Positions 18,290 through 28,926 are shown, numbered from the stretch's first letter. The stretch is 64,000 bases of DNA from Streptomyces sp. NBC_01232 (GCF_035989885.1 NZ_CP108518.1:7183001-7247000), one strand, 5' to 3'. Notes: a model not told the origin generated them from the sequence alone. Numbers and translations are program-made.

Positions 18290-19435
18290 TCAGCCCGAGA
18301 CGGCCTTGGACCAGTTGCGGTTGACGGTCTCCCGCGCCTTCTCCCGCTCCGCCTCCGTCGGAAACGTCGGCGTGCCCTCGACCGTCGGCAGATTCTCCGC
18401 GGCGGCCTCGTCGAGGGTGCCGTCCTCCTTCATGGCCTCCATGAGGACAGGACGTGCGTAGGCGCCGAGCCGCAGGTTCTGGCCCTCCGGGCTGAAGACG
18501 TACTCCTGCCACAGGCGGGCCGCCGCGGGGTGCGGGGCGTCCTTGTTCACGCCGTTCGCGTAGTACTCGGCGAAGCTTCCGTCGAAGGGGATGGCGGTGC
18601 GCCAGTCGACGTCCAGGCCCTTCTCCCGGAACTGGTCGGCGTACCCGAGGTTGAGGAAGTCCCAGTCGATGCTGATCGGAGTCTGGCCCTTCGCGATCGT
18701 GTCCGGCGAGGATTCGACCGGGATGAAGTTGCCGCTCTTCTTCAGCTCGGCGAAGAAGTCGATACCGGGCTGGATGTTGTCGAAGGACCCCCCGTTCGCC
18801 AGGGCCGCCGCGTACACGCCGGCGAAGGCGGAGCCGGACTTGGTCGGGTCGCCGTTGAGCGAGACCTGGCCCTTGTACTCGGGCTTGCGCAGATCGGCGA
18901 AGGTCGAGGGGCAGGTCTTCACGCGCGTGGCGTCACAGCCGATCGAGACGTAGCCGCCGTAGTTGTTGTACCAGCGGGCGCGCCTGTCCTTCTGCTCCTC
19001 GGGGATCCGGTCGAAATCCGCGACCTCGTACGGAGCGAGCAGGCCCTGCCGGGCCGCCGACTGCGCGAACGAGCCGCCCACGTCGATCACGTCGGGGGCG
19101 CGGCCGTCGCGCCTGTGCTCCTTCAGGGCGTTGATCTCGTCCTGGCTGGTTCCCTCCGGGTTCTCCACCGAGACCTTGATCCCGTACTTCTTCTCGAAGC
19201 CGTCGATCAGTGCGCCGTAATTCGCCCAGTCCCGCGGGAGCGCGATCGTGTTGAGCGTGCCCTCCTTCTTGGCCGCCGCGGTCAGCGCCGCCATACCGCC
19301 GGCGTCCGCGGCGGAGGTGGCCTCCGCGGGCGCCCTGGGCGGGGCGACGGGCTTCTCTCCGCACGCGCCGAGGGGCGCCGCCGCGAGGGCCAGGAAGGCG
19401 GCGACGAAGGCTGTCCGGAGACGGGGTGCGGGCAC
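18290..19435 (-). CDS. ABC transporter substrate-binding lipoprotein (iron/polyamine type)
   Basis: 381-residue extracellular binding protein. A signal peptide ends in the lipobox LGAC, so the mature protein is lipid-anchored at that Cys. Downstream features are those of class F/D substrate-binding proteins for ferric iron, putrescine or thiamine: KKEGTLNTIALPRDWANYGALIDGFEKKYGIKVSVENP at the N-terminus, then DVIDVGGSFA, QTPISIDWDFLNLGY and NKDAPHPAAARLWQEYVFSPEGQ. Start GTG 19435 is chosen for its GGAGT site at ideal spacing. No permease or ATPase gene is adjacent, so it must work with a transporter encoded elsewhere or act as an orphan receptor. Confidence 0.85.
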   Translation of the reverse strand: MPAPRLRTAFVAAFLALAAAPLGACGEKPVAPPRAPAEATSAADAGGMAALTAAAKKEGTLNTIALPRDWANYGALIDGFEKKYGIKVSVENPEGTSQDEINALKEHRRDGRAPDVIDVGGSFAQSAARQGLLAPYEVADFDRIPEEQKDRRARWYNNYGGYVSIGCDATRVKTCPSTFADLRKPEYKGQVSLNGDPTKSGSAFAGVYAAALANGGSFDNIQPGIDFFAELKKSGNFIPVESSPDTIAKGQTPISIDWDFLNLGYADQFREKGLDVDWRTAIPFDGSFAEYYANGVNKDAPHPAAARLWQEYVFSPEGQNLRLGAYARPVLMEAMKEDGTLDEAAAENLPTVEGTPTFPTEAEREKARETVNRNWSKAVSG

Positions 19436-19557
19436 AAAGACTCCATAACGGGCGGTCGCGTACCGTTCGAGGCCAGGGTACGTTCGGCAGCCTCGGCGGC
19501 GCAGTCCCGCACGGTGGTGTCCGCCGTCTTCCCTGCGGCTGCCGTAGCGGCGCCCGC

Positions 19558-22446
19558 TCAGAGCCCCTCGTCGTCCCACCCGGCCAGGAGCGCCTCCCCG
19601 AGATCCATGGAGGCCGGCTCGTCCCCGGCGTGCAGTGCCTGCTCGCTCCAGATGATCTTGCCGCGGGCGGTGTAGCGGGTGCCCCAGCGCTCGGCGAACT
19701 GGGCGACGAGGAACAGGCCGCGGCCGCCCTCGTCGGTGTCCGCGGCCCGGCGCAGGTGCGGGGAGGTGCTGGATCCGTCGGAGACCTCGCAGACCAGGCA
19801 GCGGTCGTACAGCAGCCTCACCCGGATGGGCTCGGTGCCGTAGCGGATGGCGTTGGTCATCAGCTCGCTGAGGATGAGTTCCGTGGTGAACGAGATGTCC
19901 TCCAGGCCCCACTCCGCCAGCCGGCGGGCGCAGGCGTTGCGCACGGGGGACACCGCCGCGGGGTCGGGGGCCACGTCCCACTCGGCGATCCGGGCCGGGT
20001 CCAGCAGGCGGGTGCGGGCCACCAGCAGCGCGACGTCGTCGCTGGGCCTGGTGGGCAGCATCGCGTCGATCACCGCGGTGCAGGTCTCCTCCGGGGTGCG
20101 GGCGGGCCCGGACAGGGCGGCGCGCAGCGCTGCCATTCCGGCGTCCGGATCATGGTTGCGGCTCTCGATCAGCCCGTCGGTGAAGAGCGCCAGCCGGGAG
20201 CCCTCGGGAAGGGTGAGCGTCATGGTGTCCATCGGCAGGCCCGCGCCCAGGCCCAGCGGCGGGGAGACCGGCACGTCGGGGAAGGACACGGTCCCGTCGG
20301 GGTCGATCAGGGCGGGGCCCGGGTGGCCGGCGGTGGCGGCGGTCACCTGCCCCGAGACGGGATCGTAGATGGCGCACAGGCAGGTGGCTCCGGTGATCCC
20401 CTGCCACTCCTGCTCGTCGGCGTCGATGTGGGTGACCAGCTCGTCCAGGTGGCTCAGGAGCTCGTCCGGCGGCAGGTCGAGCGTGGAGAAGTTGTACACG
20501 GCGGTGCGCAGCCGGCCCATGGTGGCGGCCGCGTAGAGACCGTGGCCGACGACGTCGCCGACCACCAGGGCCACCCGGGTGCCGGGCAGCGGGATGACGT
20601 CGAACCAGTCACCGCCCACCCCGGCCCGGGCGGCCAGGTAGCGGTGCGCGACCTCGACGGCGGACTGTTCCGGTACCCCCCGGGGCAGCAGGCTGCGCTG
20701 CAGGGTCACGGCCATGTTGTGCTCGCGGGTGTAACGGCGGGCGTTGTCGACGGACAGGGCCGCCCGGGCGGTCAGCTCCTCGACGAAGGACACGTCCTCC
20801 TCGTCGAACGGCGGGGAGTCCTGCCCCCGCCAGTAGCCGGCCATGCCCAGCACCACGCCCCGGGCCCGCAGGGGGACCACGATCAGGGAGTGGATGCCGC
20901 GGTCCAGGATCTGCAGGGCGTTGGCCTGGTGCTGGGCCCGCCAGCGGTGGGTGACGCGCAGGTCCGCCTCCAGGACCGCCCGGCCGCCGGCCAGCCCGGC
21001 GGCCATGGGGCCGCTGGGACCGAACCGGATCAGCTGGCCGACGGGGGAGAGCGGGTGGTCGCCGTCCAGGCCGACGACGGCGGTGCGGCGCATCTCGGTG
21101 ATCGCTTCGGGCGGCTCCTCGCCGCGCAGCACCGGGTCCAGCAGGTCGACGGTGACCACGTCCGCGAACCGCGGGACGGCCACCTCCGCCAGTTCCTCCG
21201 CGGTGCGCTCCACGTGCAGCGTCGTGCCCACCTGCACCCCCGCGTCGTACAGCAGCTTCAGCCGCTCGCGGGCCACCTCGGCCCGTCCGGCGAGTGCCCG
21301 CAGCTCGGTGGTGTCCCGCAGCGTGACGACGGTCCCGGCCTTCCCGTAGGGGGCGGTGGGCCGGATGTTCACCGCCAGCAGCCGGTCGGCCGCCATGTGC
21401 AGCTCGTCGCTCGCGGAACGGCCCGACGTGATCGGATCGGCGATCCCCTCCTCCAGGCCCAGGTCGGCCACGGGCAGCCCTTCCGCGTCCGCCGGCAGGT
21501 CCAGCAGCCGCCGGGCCTCGTCATTGGCCAGCAGCAGCCGTCCGCCGCCGCCGACGATCAGTACGCCCTCCCGTACGGCGTGCAGCACCGCGTCGTGGTG
21601 CTCGTACATGCTCGTCATCTCGGCCGGTCCCAGTCCATGGGTCCGGCGCAGCAGCCGGCGGCTCACCAGAGCCGTCCCGCCCGCGGACAGGGCGAGCACC
21701 GCGGCCGCGGTGCCGAGCACGACCGGCAGCTGTCCGTTCACCATGCTCTGGACGTTCTGGACCGTGACGGGGGAGGAGACCACGGCGATGACCTTGCCGT
21801 CGTCGTCCTTGACGGGGACCACCGAGACCACGGACTGACCCAGGGACCCGGCGAACGTCTCGGTGAAGGACGTGCCGGCCGCCGCCTTGGAGAAGGGGCC
21901 GACGACGCGTTTGCCGATCTGCCGCAGGTCGCTGTGGGCGAGGGTGACCCCGTCGAGCGTGTACACGTTGATGCCGTCGACCCCGGCGATCTTCGCGGCC
22001 GCCTGGGCGCTCGGCTGGAGCACCGCGCTGGGGTGGGCACTGCGCACGGCGGCGACGATCCCCGGAGACTCCGCGAACGTTCCGGCGGCGGCGAGGGTAC
22101 GGTGCCGGGCGTCCAGCATGGCGGAGCTCCGGGCCTGCACCACCAGCGCCACGACGGCGGCGGCGACGAGAAGGACCACGACGGCCAGCTGGAGGAGGAA
22201 CACCTCGCCGGCCACGCTCCGCGCGCTCAGGAGCGAGGTCAGACGCTGCGGCGGCCGTGCCTTTCCCCCGGAGCGCCTGGAGGACCCGGCGGGCCCGCCC
22301 GGCTCGGCGGGCTTGGGGGTGCCCGGGGGCCGGGCGCCCTCCTGCTGCTCCTGGGGGTGTCCTGAGCGGGGGCGTCGGGGGGGAGGGGAAGAGCTCGTGG
22401 TCGAGCCGAGCAGCCGACGCCGGAAATGTCCAAGGACATTGCTCAT
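19558..22446 (-). CDS. Membrane sensor phosphatase: Cache-PAS-GAF-SpoIIE-HATPase
   Basis: 962-residue multidomain regulator. A cytoplasmic Pro/Ser-rich N-terminus (1-75), a first transmembrane segment (about 78-105), an extracytoplasmic sCache-like sensor (105-240, with INVYTLDGVTLAHSDLRQIGKRVVGPF), a second membrane segment (240-262), PAS (285-380), GAF (395-560), PP2C_SIG (585-800; GGDWFDVI, VVGDVVGHG, RLALFTDGLIESR) and an RsbW-like HATPase (830-940; ELMTNAIRYG, GGRGLFLVAQFAERWG). The protein combines a phosphatase for an anti-anti-sigma factor with a kinase-like anti-sigma domain, so one polypeptide can set both arms of a partner switch. No partner genes lie nearby. Confidence 0.9.
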   Translation of the reverse strand: MSNVLGHFRRRLLGSTTSSSPPPRRPRSGHPQEQQEGARPPGTPKPAEPGGPAGSSRRSGGKARPPQRLTSLLSARSVAGEVFLLQLAVVVLLVAAAVVALVVQARSSAMLDARHRTLAAAGTFAESPGIVAAVRSAHPSAVLQPSAQAAAKIAGVDGINVYTLDGVTLAHSDLRQIGKRVVGPFSKAAAGTSFTETFAGSLGQSVVSVVPVKDDDGKVIAVVSSPVTVQNVQSMVNGQLPVVLGTAAAVLALSAGGTALVSRRLLRRTHGLGPAEMTSMYEHHDAVLHAVREGVLIVGGGGRLLLANDEARRLLDLPADAEGLPVADLGLEEGIADPITSGRSASDELHMAADRLLAVNIRPTAPYGKAGTVVTLRDTTELRALAGRAEVARERLKLLYDAGVQVGTTLHVERTAEELAEVAVPRFADVVTVDLLDPVLRGEEPPEAITEMRRTAVVGLDGDHPLSPVGQLIRFGPSGPMAAGLAGGRAVLEADLRVTHRWRAQHQANALQILDRGIHSLIVVPLRARGVVLGMAGYWRGQDSPPFDEEDVSFVEELTARAALSVDNARRYTREHNMAVTLQRSLLPRGVPEQSAVEVAHRYLAARAGVGGDWFDVIPLPGTRVALVVGDVVGHGLYAAATMGRLRTAVYNFSTLDLPPDELLSHLDELVTHIDADEQEWQGITGATCLCAIYDPVSGQVTAATAGHPGPALIDPDGTVSFPDVPVSPPLGLGAGLPMDTMTLTLPEGSRLALFTDGLIESRNHDPDAGMAALRAALSGPARTPEETCTAVIDAMLPTRPSDDVALLVARTRLLDPARIAEWDVAPDPAAVSPVRNACARRLAEWGLEDISFTTELILSELMTNAIRYGTEPIRVRLLYDRCLVCEVSDGSSTSPHLRRAADTDEGGRGLFLVAQFAERWGTRYTARGKIIWSEQALHAGDEPASMDLGEALLAGWDDEGL

Positions 22447-23125
22447 ACTTCAGTTTCCAACCTCTGCGGGCGGTCGGCAGCGGGGAGCGACGCCCGCCGG
22501 GCGAACGGCGATCCGGCGCCGTCGCTGACCTGGGAAGTGCGGGCGGAGCGGTCCCGGACGGCGGGGGGTTCCCGGCGGTGTCCCGCCGCAGCTGCGCGGG
22601 CGCGTCGCGCAGTGCGGTGGGGATCCGGGCCGGCGTGGCGGACGCGGCCCGAGTGGCTTGCGGATGCACCCCGTTTTCGGCCAGCCATGTGACCGAAAAA
22701 GGGGCTTCATTCTCGCGGCGCAGGAAGGTGTCTTCTGAATCCAAGGAGCCCGTGCCTGCGGGCTTGATGTTCGAAGGGGTGCGGTCCGGCGCGCCATTGA
22801 ATCGAGACCTGGATGGGAGGCGTCTCACGCCTCGGCATTCCAAGTTGAGTCCTGCCGTCTTGAATAATGCTGTGTTAACGTCGGAATTGTTGATCACCGC
22901 GGGCCCTAAAGCCCAGGGATCACATCAAGGGATGTCGCCGTCATCAACCCTGACCGCTTCCCGGTTTCCCACTCGGTCCGCCATCTCCGGAATCGAGTGT
23001 TCCGCCTATACCGCCCCTCTGTGCTCATGCATGGAGGGTGAAGAGTTGTGCGATGAGCTGCGTCACCACCTTTCTGTGTGGAGAGCGGCGTTCGGGGGAA
23101 TTTAGTTGAACATTGGATGGGTAGG
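22447..23125. promoter_or_regulatory. Upstream control region of the biosynthetic block
   Basis: 679 bases separating the sensor phosphatase from the adenylating-enzyme gene. The right half is clearly A/T-richer than the surroundings. Visible structures: perfect inverted repeat GAGGCGT-CTC-ACGCCTC (22817-22833); nested repeats TTGAT...GGGC-CCTAAA-GCCC...ATCAA (22891-22929); and two overlapping short frames just before the gene. One is TTG 23046-23105 with GGAGGG seven bases upstream. The other is ATG 23053-23109. I saw no longer convincing gene. A divergent promoter pair and possibly a leader-peptide or operator control are likely here. Confidence 0.45.
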
Positions 23126-24676
23126 ATGCTGAATCCGTTGGTCCAGGCTCTTCTGAGCCGATGCGACGATCCGGAGGACCGGGGGGTTCTCACGGATTGC
23201 GCTTCCGGTCGTACGGTATCGGCGCAGCAGTTCTGGAATGATTCTCAGCAGGTGGCCCGGCTGCTTGCGCAGCACGGTGTGGTCCGGGGGGACCACGTGG
23301 CCGTCACCATGCCGGCGGGCGAGGTCTTCGCGCACATCATCTACGCATGTTTCGTCATCGGGGCCGTTCCTGCATTTGTCGATGCGGGAACGAGCAAGGA
23401 GATCCTCACCAAGTGCATCGAGGAACTGGAGCCGAAACTCTGGGTGAGTGCGAGTCCGGTTCCCGGTCAGGAAACGCGGTATCCGGAACACTTCGACGTC
23501 CGTCAGCAGCCGCCCTCTGCGGCCGAGGCCGTCCAGCCCGTTGAGGTATCCGGTGATGACGCCGCGCTCCTGCTCTACACGAGCGGCACCACGGGCCTCC
23601 CCAAGGGCGTGCCGTGGACCTGCGCGCACCTCGCCTCGTACGTACGGATTCAGCGCGACTCGTACGAACCGTTCGGCGTGAAGTCGGAGTTCGCCTTCTT
23701 CGCGCACCTCGGGATCAAGGCGATCGCCATGGGCCGCCGCGCTGTCATACCCGCGCTGGACGAGACGCAGCCGGCCCTGTTGTCCCTTCCGGATGCCGTC
23801 CGGCAGATGGCCGCCCACGGATGCGACTACGTCTTCGCGTCGCCGGTCTTCTGGCAGCGCCTTTCGGACGCGTGCCTGGGCGGGACGGTCGAGGCGCCGC
23901 CGGTGAAGGTGGCCGCCACTGCGGGGGCGGCGGTCAATCCCGGGATGCTGGCCACGCTCGCCGAGGTCATGCCGGGCACCCGCATCTACGTGCCCTACGC
24001 CAGCACCGAAGCGCTCATGCCCATCACGCTGATCGAGGCGGGGACGATGGCTGCGCTGAGCGAGACGGGCACGCGGCTCGGCCACGGCGTCCCGCTGGGG
24101 CGGGCGGCGGAGGACACCCGCGTCGCGGTCATCGACCCCCGTGCCTCCGAGCTGCGCGAGATCACCGACGCCGACCTCCTGGGGCCGGGACAGATCGGTG
24201 AGCTGATCGTCAGCGGTCCCAGGGTCACCACCGAGTACTTCAAGCGCCCCGAGCTGACCGACTACGCCAAGTTGCGGCACACCGGTGACGGGTCCCTCTG
24301 GCACCGCATGGGCGATGTGGGGTACCTCGACGCGGAGGCCATGGTGTGGTTCATGTGCCGCAAGAAGCACGTCGTCGACACCGCGGTCGGGCGCGTCTAT
24401 CCCGATCAGCAGGAACAGGTCTACAACCACCACCTGGGCATATACGACTCCGCGGTGGTGGCGGCTCCGGGCGCGGACCGGGTCCGGCTGGTCCTCTCGG
24501 ACGTGTTCCGGGGGCGGGTTTCACCCCAGGACGTTCAGGCCGTGGCCGAGCAATTCAATCTCCCCGTGCCCCGACTCGTCTTCTACCCGGGCCGGCTTCC
24601 TTCGGACAGGCGTCACAACAGCAAGATCGACCGCGAGGCGATCCTGGACTGGTGTCTGCATCGGAAAACTAACTGA
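23126..24676 (+). CDS. ANL adenylating enzyme, OleC/beta-lactone-synthetase-like
   Basis: 516-residue acyl/aryl-AMP-forming enzyme. The ATP-binding P-loop is LLYTSGTTGLPKG (about 156-168), the A5-type motif is YVPYASTEALMP, and the hinge region reads LWHRMGDVGYLDAEAMVWFMCRKKHVV. These segments (ATEAL followed by GHGVPLGR, GELIVSGPRVTTEY, HRMGDVGYLD, the CRKKH hinge) follow OleC, the olefin beta-lactone synthetase, more closely than ordinary CoA ligases. It therefore activates a carboxylate as AMP ester, perhaps for intramolecular ring closure; the substrate is unknown. ATG 23126 sits five bases after GGATGG; ATG 23117 and GTG 23078 are alternatives. The next gene begins 9 bases after its stop. 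Confidence 0.75.
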   Translation: MLNPLVQALLSRCDDPEDRGVLTDCASGRTVSAQQFWNDSQQVARLLAQHGVVRGDHVAVTMPAGEVFAHIIYACFVIGAVPAFVDAGTSKEILTKCIEELEPKLWVSASPVPGQETRYPEHFDVRQQPPSAAEAVQPVEVSGDDAALLLYTSGTTGLPKGVPWTCAHLASYVRIQRDSYEPFGVKSEFAFFAHLGIKAIAMGRRAVIPALDETQPALLSLPDAVRQMAAHGCDYVFASPVFWQRLSDACLGGTVEAPPVKVAATAGAAVNPGMLATLAEVMPGTRIYVPYASTEALMPITLIEAGTMAALSETGTRLGHGVPLGRAAEDTRVAVIDPRASELREITDADLLGPGQIGELIVSGPRVTTEYFKRPELTDYAKLRHTGDGSLWHRMGDVGYLDAEAMVWFMCRKKHVVDTAVGRVYPDQQEQVYNHHLGIYDSAVVAAPGADRVRLVLSDVFRGRVSPQDVQAVAEQFNLPVPRLVFYPGRLPSDRRHNSKIDREAILDWCLHRKTN

Positions 24677-24685
24677 GAGGCGCAC

Positions 24686-25486
24686 GTGAGATTCGCCGAG
24701 TTGATGGATTTTTACCTTGAGGCATGTTCGGACCGGAAGCAGGTGACCGATCACCTCGAAGACCTGCTCTCCAGCTTCCCGGAAAAGTCGATCATCGACT
24801 GCTCCGTAGGTACGGGGTTCATCACGCTGGACCTGATCAGCCAGGGATACGGCATCGTATGCACCGACGGCAGTGCGGGAATGCTGGAACAGTTCGAGCG
24901 GAACGCGGCGGAACTGGGGCTCGAAGCCAACCCCGTTCTCCTCGACTGGGCCGATCTGTCGGGCACCTTCCCCGACATGTTCGACCTGCTGATCTGCCGC
25001 GGCAATTCGCTGGTGTACGCGAACGTGTGGGACGACAACACCGCGGCGGCCGGCGCGAGCTCGATCGCCGGCCATCTCAAGAGCATGTACGGAGCCCTCA
25101 AGCCGGGTGGATTCATCTACGTCGACATCCCCGCCGCGCCGAGCGAGGAGCGTTCCTCCGGACGCATCTCCCACGTTCCCTGCGAGATACGGGGCAGGCA
25201 GGTGACGGTGACCGAATCGATCGCGGACATTCCTGAATCAGAAATCCGGCGGTGGGACGTGCGCATGGAGATCGATGACGAGGTCTTCGAGTTCACGCGG
25301 CACTCCCACATGTACGGCGAGAGCCGCCTTCGGGAGGCCCTGGAGCAGGCCGGATTCGTCGAGATAATGCCCCTGGAGGGCAACACGCTGCGTGAGCACT
25401 ACCAGGTGTTCACCGCCAGGAAGCCGCTCGGCAACGTGATGCAGAGGTTTGCCCAGCCCGCAGGCGCTTCGTCGGCCCGTTTCTGA
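24686..25486 (+). CDS. Class I SAM-dependent methyltransferase-fold protein (glycine N-methyltransferase-like)
   Basis: 266 residues. SAM-binding motif I is [20 protein letters not shown], followed by the acidic ribose-binding segment [12 protein letters not shown] and [19 protein letters not shown]. This is the arrangement of glycine/sarcosine N-methyltransferase relatives. The same fold class also contains SAM-cyclising enzymes (VioH/AzeJ) that make azetidine-2-carboxylate without methyl transfer, so methylation should not be assumed. GTG 24686 follows GAGAGG and lies 9 bases after the adenylating-enzyme stop, so the two are one operon. It is followed by metK, which would supply the SAM this protein uses. 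Confidence 0.75.
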   Translation: MRFAELMDFYLEACSDRKQVTDHLEDLLSSFPEKSIIDCSVGTGFITLDLISQGYGIVCTDGSAGMLEQFERNAAELGLEANPVLLDWADLSGTFPDMFDLLICRGNSLVYANVWDDNTAAAGASSIAGHLKSMYGALKPGGFIYVDIPAAPSEERSSGRISHVPCEIRGRQVTVTESIADIPESEIRRWDVRMEIDDEVFEFTRHSHMYGESRLREALEQAGFVEIMPLEGNTLREHYQVFTARKPLGNVMQRFAQPAGASSARF

Positions 25487-26016
25487 CAACGGCGGGTCCG
25501 GGCCCGGCCGCTCGGGGGTGTGGCGAATCCCGTCACGCTGTCGAGAAGGCGCGACGCGGCAGGAACGAGCCGGCCCGGGCGGCCGGTCCGCGGACCTCAC
25601 GTTCTCCGGCGCTCGTCGCGGCGGTCCGGGCGGTCCCGGCCCGAGGGCGAGCGGGCCGGCGCTCCGGGAGCCGAAGCCCTGTCCGTACTCGCCGTCCCCG
25701 GCGGCCGTACCCGCGTGATGCGACCGGGCGGCGAGGTGCCGTCCCGGGCCGCGCGGGCCCCACGGGCGAGCCGGGCCGCGGCCCCTGGGCGCCGGGTGGC
25801 GGCAGCAGCGGCCCGAGAGCCACGGCGGCGCCGGCCCGCCCGGGCCGCACCCGCCCTCCGAGCACCGGGCCCGCCCGGACCGGCCGCCCGCATCCCCGCC
25901 CTCACGTGCCCGGACGGCACCGCGCTTCCCGGGGCCTGCACCGAGGACGCCCCGGTCCTGGCGGAAGCCCTGCGCGTGCCTTCCCCGGCCTCACCATCCA
26001 CAGCATCAGGAGTGTC
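25487..26016. other. Intergenic region upstream of metK, no gene recognised
   Basis: 530 bases of extremely GC-rich sequence full of short CG-palindromes (for example around 25730-25870). Several frames are open on both strands, but their products are Arg/Pro/Ala/Gly-rich without motifs, which is what such base composition gives by chance. I could not fit a SAM-I, SAM-II or SAM-IV riboswitch core to it by eye. The last bases carry the AGGAG ribosome site of metK (26009-26013). The gap makes a separate promoter for metK likely. Confidence 0.5.
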
Positions 26017-27242
<1,226 letters not shown>

Positions 27243-27246
<4 letters not shown>

Positions 27247-27410
27247 GGGCTGTCCCGTAATCCGCGGTGGGTCAGCGCACGGCGTCAGATGCGGTGCATC
27301 GCAAGGCGGAGGGTCGTACTCATACTGGGCGTATTCGGGCGATCCGACAACGCAGCGAGGTGCCGTAGCTGGCGTCGTGCGCCCGCCGGGGATTACGGGA
27401 CAGCCCTTAG
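27243..27410. mobile_element. MITE-like element with 21-bp perfect terminal inverted repeats
   Basis: 168-base palindromic element. The left end starts CTAAGGGCTGTCCCGTAAT (27243) and the right end is its exact complement, ending at 27410, with 21 identical bases per arm. The next 30 bases inside each arm are also imperfectly complementary, so transcripts would fold into a long hairpin. It has no transposase. The outermost bases can be read as a duplicated TA flanking AGGGCTG...CAGCCCT, fitting IS630/Tc1-like mobilisation. From memory this repeat family is frequent between Streptomyces genes. It begins inside the metK stop codon and separates metK from the aminotransferase gene. Confidence 0.8.
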
Positions 27411-27658
27411 GCCGTCTCTCCCGGACCTTGCCGGGCCCTGCGAGGCACCGCACCGCACCGGACGGCCCTGGCCCACCCGACAAGATCTGAAAGAGAAGGC
27501 CAGGCCGCGTGTTTTCCAGAATGGCCCTTGGCTCGCAGTTCACTGCCCACGGCGCCCTGCTGCGCTCGGCCGGATCGGACTCGCCGCACCAAGGAACGCA
27601 TCAGAACCACCCACTCGATCCGCCCGCCGAGGCGGACCCCCGGCCGGAGGCGAACCCG

Positions 27659-28870
27659 TTGGAGTTTCGGCAGTCGAGCAAACTCGACGATGTCCTGTAC
27701 GAGATCCGCGGCCCGGTGGTGGCGCAAGCCAACGCCCTGGAGGAATCCGGGCACAGCGTGCTGCGGCTCAACACCGGAAATCCCGCACTGTTCGGCTTCG
27801 AAGCGCCGGAAGAAGTCGTGCAGGACATGATCCGGACGCTGCCGATCGCCCACGGATACAGCGATGCCCGTGGCATCCTGCCCGCACGGCGAGCCGTGGC
27901 CCAGCACTACCAGAGCAAGGGGTTCACGGACGTCGACGTGGACGACGTCTTTCTGGGGAACGGTGTTTCCGAACTCGTCTCACTGGCCGTTCAGGCTCTT
28001 CTGGACGATGGCGACGAGGTGCTCATTCCCGCACCGGACTTCCCTCTCTGGACGGCGGTCACCACCCTTGCCGGCGGACGGGCCGTGCACTACACCTGCG
28101 ACGAGTCCGCCGACTGGTTCCCCGACCTCGACGACATGGCTGCGAAAATCACCGCACGCACCAAAGCAGTGGTGATCATCAACCCGAACAACCCCACGGG
28201 TGCGGTCTATCCGAAGGAGATCCTCGAAGGTATTCTGGATCTTGCCCGGCGCCACCACCTCATGGTGTTCGCCGACGAGATCTACGACAAGATCCTTTAC
28301 GACGGCGGGCAGCACGCACATGCGGCCCTGCTGGCACAGGACGTCGTCTGCCTCACGTTCAGCGGCCTCTCCAAGGCCTACCGCATCGCAGGGTTCCGCT
28401 CGGGCTGGCTCGTCGTCTCCGGCCCCAAGGAACGTGCGCGCGGCTATCTCGAAGGGCTCCTCACCCTCGCCTCCATGAGGCTGTGCCCCAACGTTCCCGG
28501 GCAGCACGCCATTCAGGCCTGCCTCGGTGGGCGTCAGAGCATCGAGGACCTCGTGCTGCCGGGCGGCAGGCTCCACGAACAGCGCAACATGGCGTGGGCG
28601 AAACTCAACGAGATTCCCGGAGTCTCCTGCGTCAAACCGAAGGGCGCGCTGTACGCGTTTCCGCGCCTCGATCTCGATATGTACAAGATCCACGACGACG
28701 AGAGGTTCGTCCTCGACCTCCTCAGGACCGAGAAGATCCAGGTCGTCCAGGGAACCGGATTCAATCTCAAGCGACCGGACCACTTCCGGATCCTGACACT
28801 CCCTCACGTCGATGTTCTCGAAACGGCGATCGGCCGCATCGGACGCTTCCTCGAGGGATATCACCAATAG
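27659..28870 (+). CDS. AlaA-type alanine/glutamate-pyruvate aminotransferase
   Basis: PLP-dependent class I aminotransferase, 403 residues. The N-terminus MEFRQSSKLDDVLYEIRGPV and LRLNTGNPALFGFEAPEE are hallmarks of AlaA (alanine from pyruvate and glutamate). INPNNPTGAVYP, FADEIYDKI, the PLP lysine in TFSGLSKAYR and the phosphate/carboxylate Arg of GFRSGW are intact. TTG 27659 is chosen: it has a GGAGG site eight bases upstream and gives the N-terminus normal for Streptomyces relatives. The frame is open to GTG 27509, whose extra 50 residues look non-coding. A product that inhibits PLP enzymes (D-cycloserine) is encoded next door, so this could be a tolerant paralogue or a supplier; that is inference. 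Confidence 0.85.
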   Translation: MEFRQSSKLDDVLYEIRGPVVAQANALEESGHSVLRLNTGNPALFGFEAPEEVVQDMIRTLPIAHGYSDARGILPARRAVAQHYQSKGFTDVDVDDVFLGNGVSELVSLAVQALLDDGDEVLIPAPDFPLWTAVTTLAGGRAVHYTCDESADWFPDLDDMAAKITARTKAVVIINPNNPTGAVYPKEILEGILDLARRHHLMVFADEIYDKILYDGGQHAHAALLAQDVVCLTFSGLSKAYRIAGFRSGWLVVSGPKERARGYLEGLLTLASMRLCPNVPGQHAIQACLGGRQSIEDLVLPGGRLHEQRNMAWAKLNEIPGVSCVKPKGALYAFPRLDLDMYKIHDDERFVLDLLRTEKIQVVQGTGFNLKRPDHFRILTLPHVDVLETAIGRIGRFLEGYHQ

Positions 28871-28910
28871 CGCTTTCTCTGTGAAGTTGCAGGTCATGGG
28901 CGAGGCGGGT

Positions 28911-28926
28911 CCGGTCGTGCGACCGG
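28911..28926. terminator. Hairpin downstream of the aminotransferase gene
   Basis: CCGGTCG-TG-CGACCGG is a perfect 7-base inverted repeat 40 bases after the aminotransferase stop and 128 bases before dcsA. No T-run follows, as is usual in streptomycetes. It may end the upstream transcript, leaving dcsA-dcsE under a promoter in the remaining spacer, or only be an mRNA stability element. Confidence 0.35.

Noticed and set aside
19426..22365. 979-codon plus-strand frame opposite the membrane sensor phosphatase
   Set aside because: Composition typical of antisense frames (Gly/Arg/Gln/His-rich, no hydrophobic core); the minus-strand protein has five recognisable domains.
25487..26016. SAM riboswitch in front of metK
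   Set aside because: The spacing would suit one, but I could not find the conserved core of SAM-I, SAM-II or SAM-IV types by eye; the sequence is uniform GC-rich spacer.
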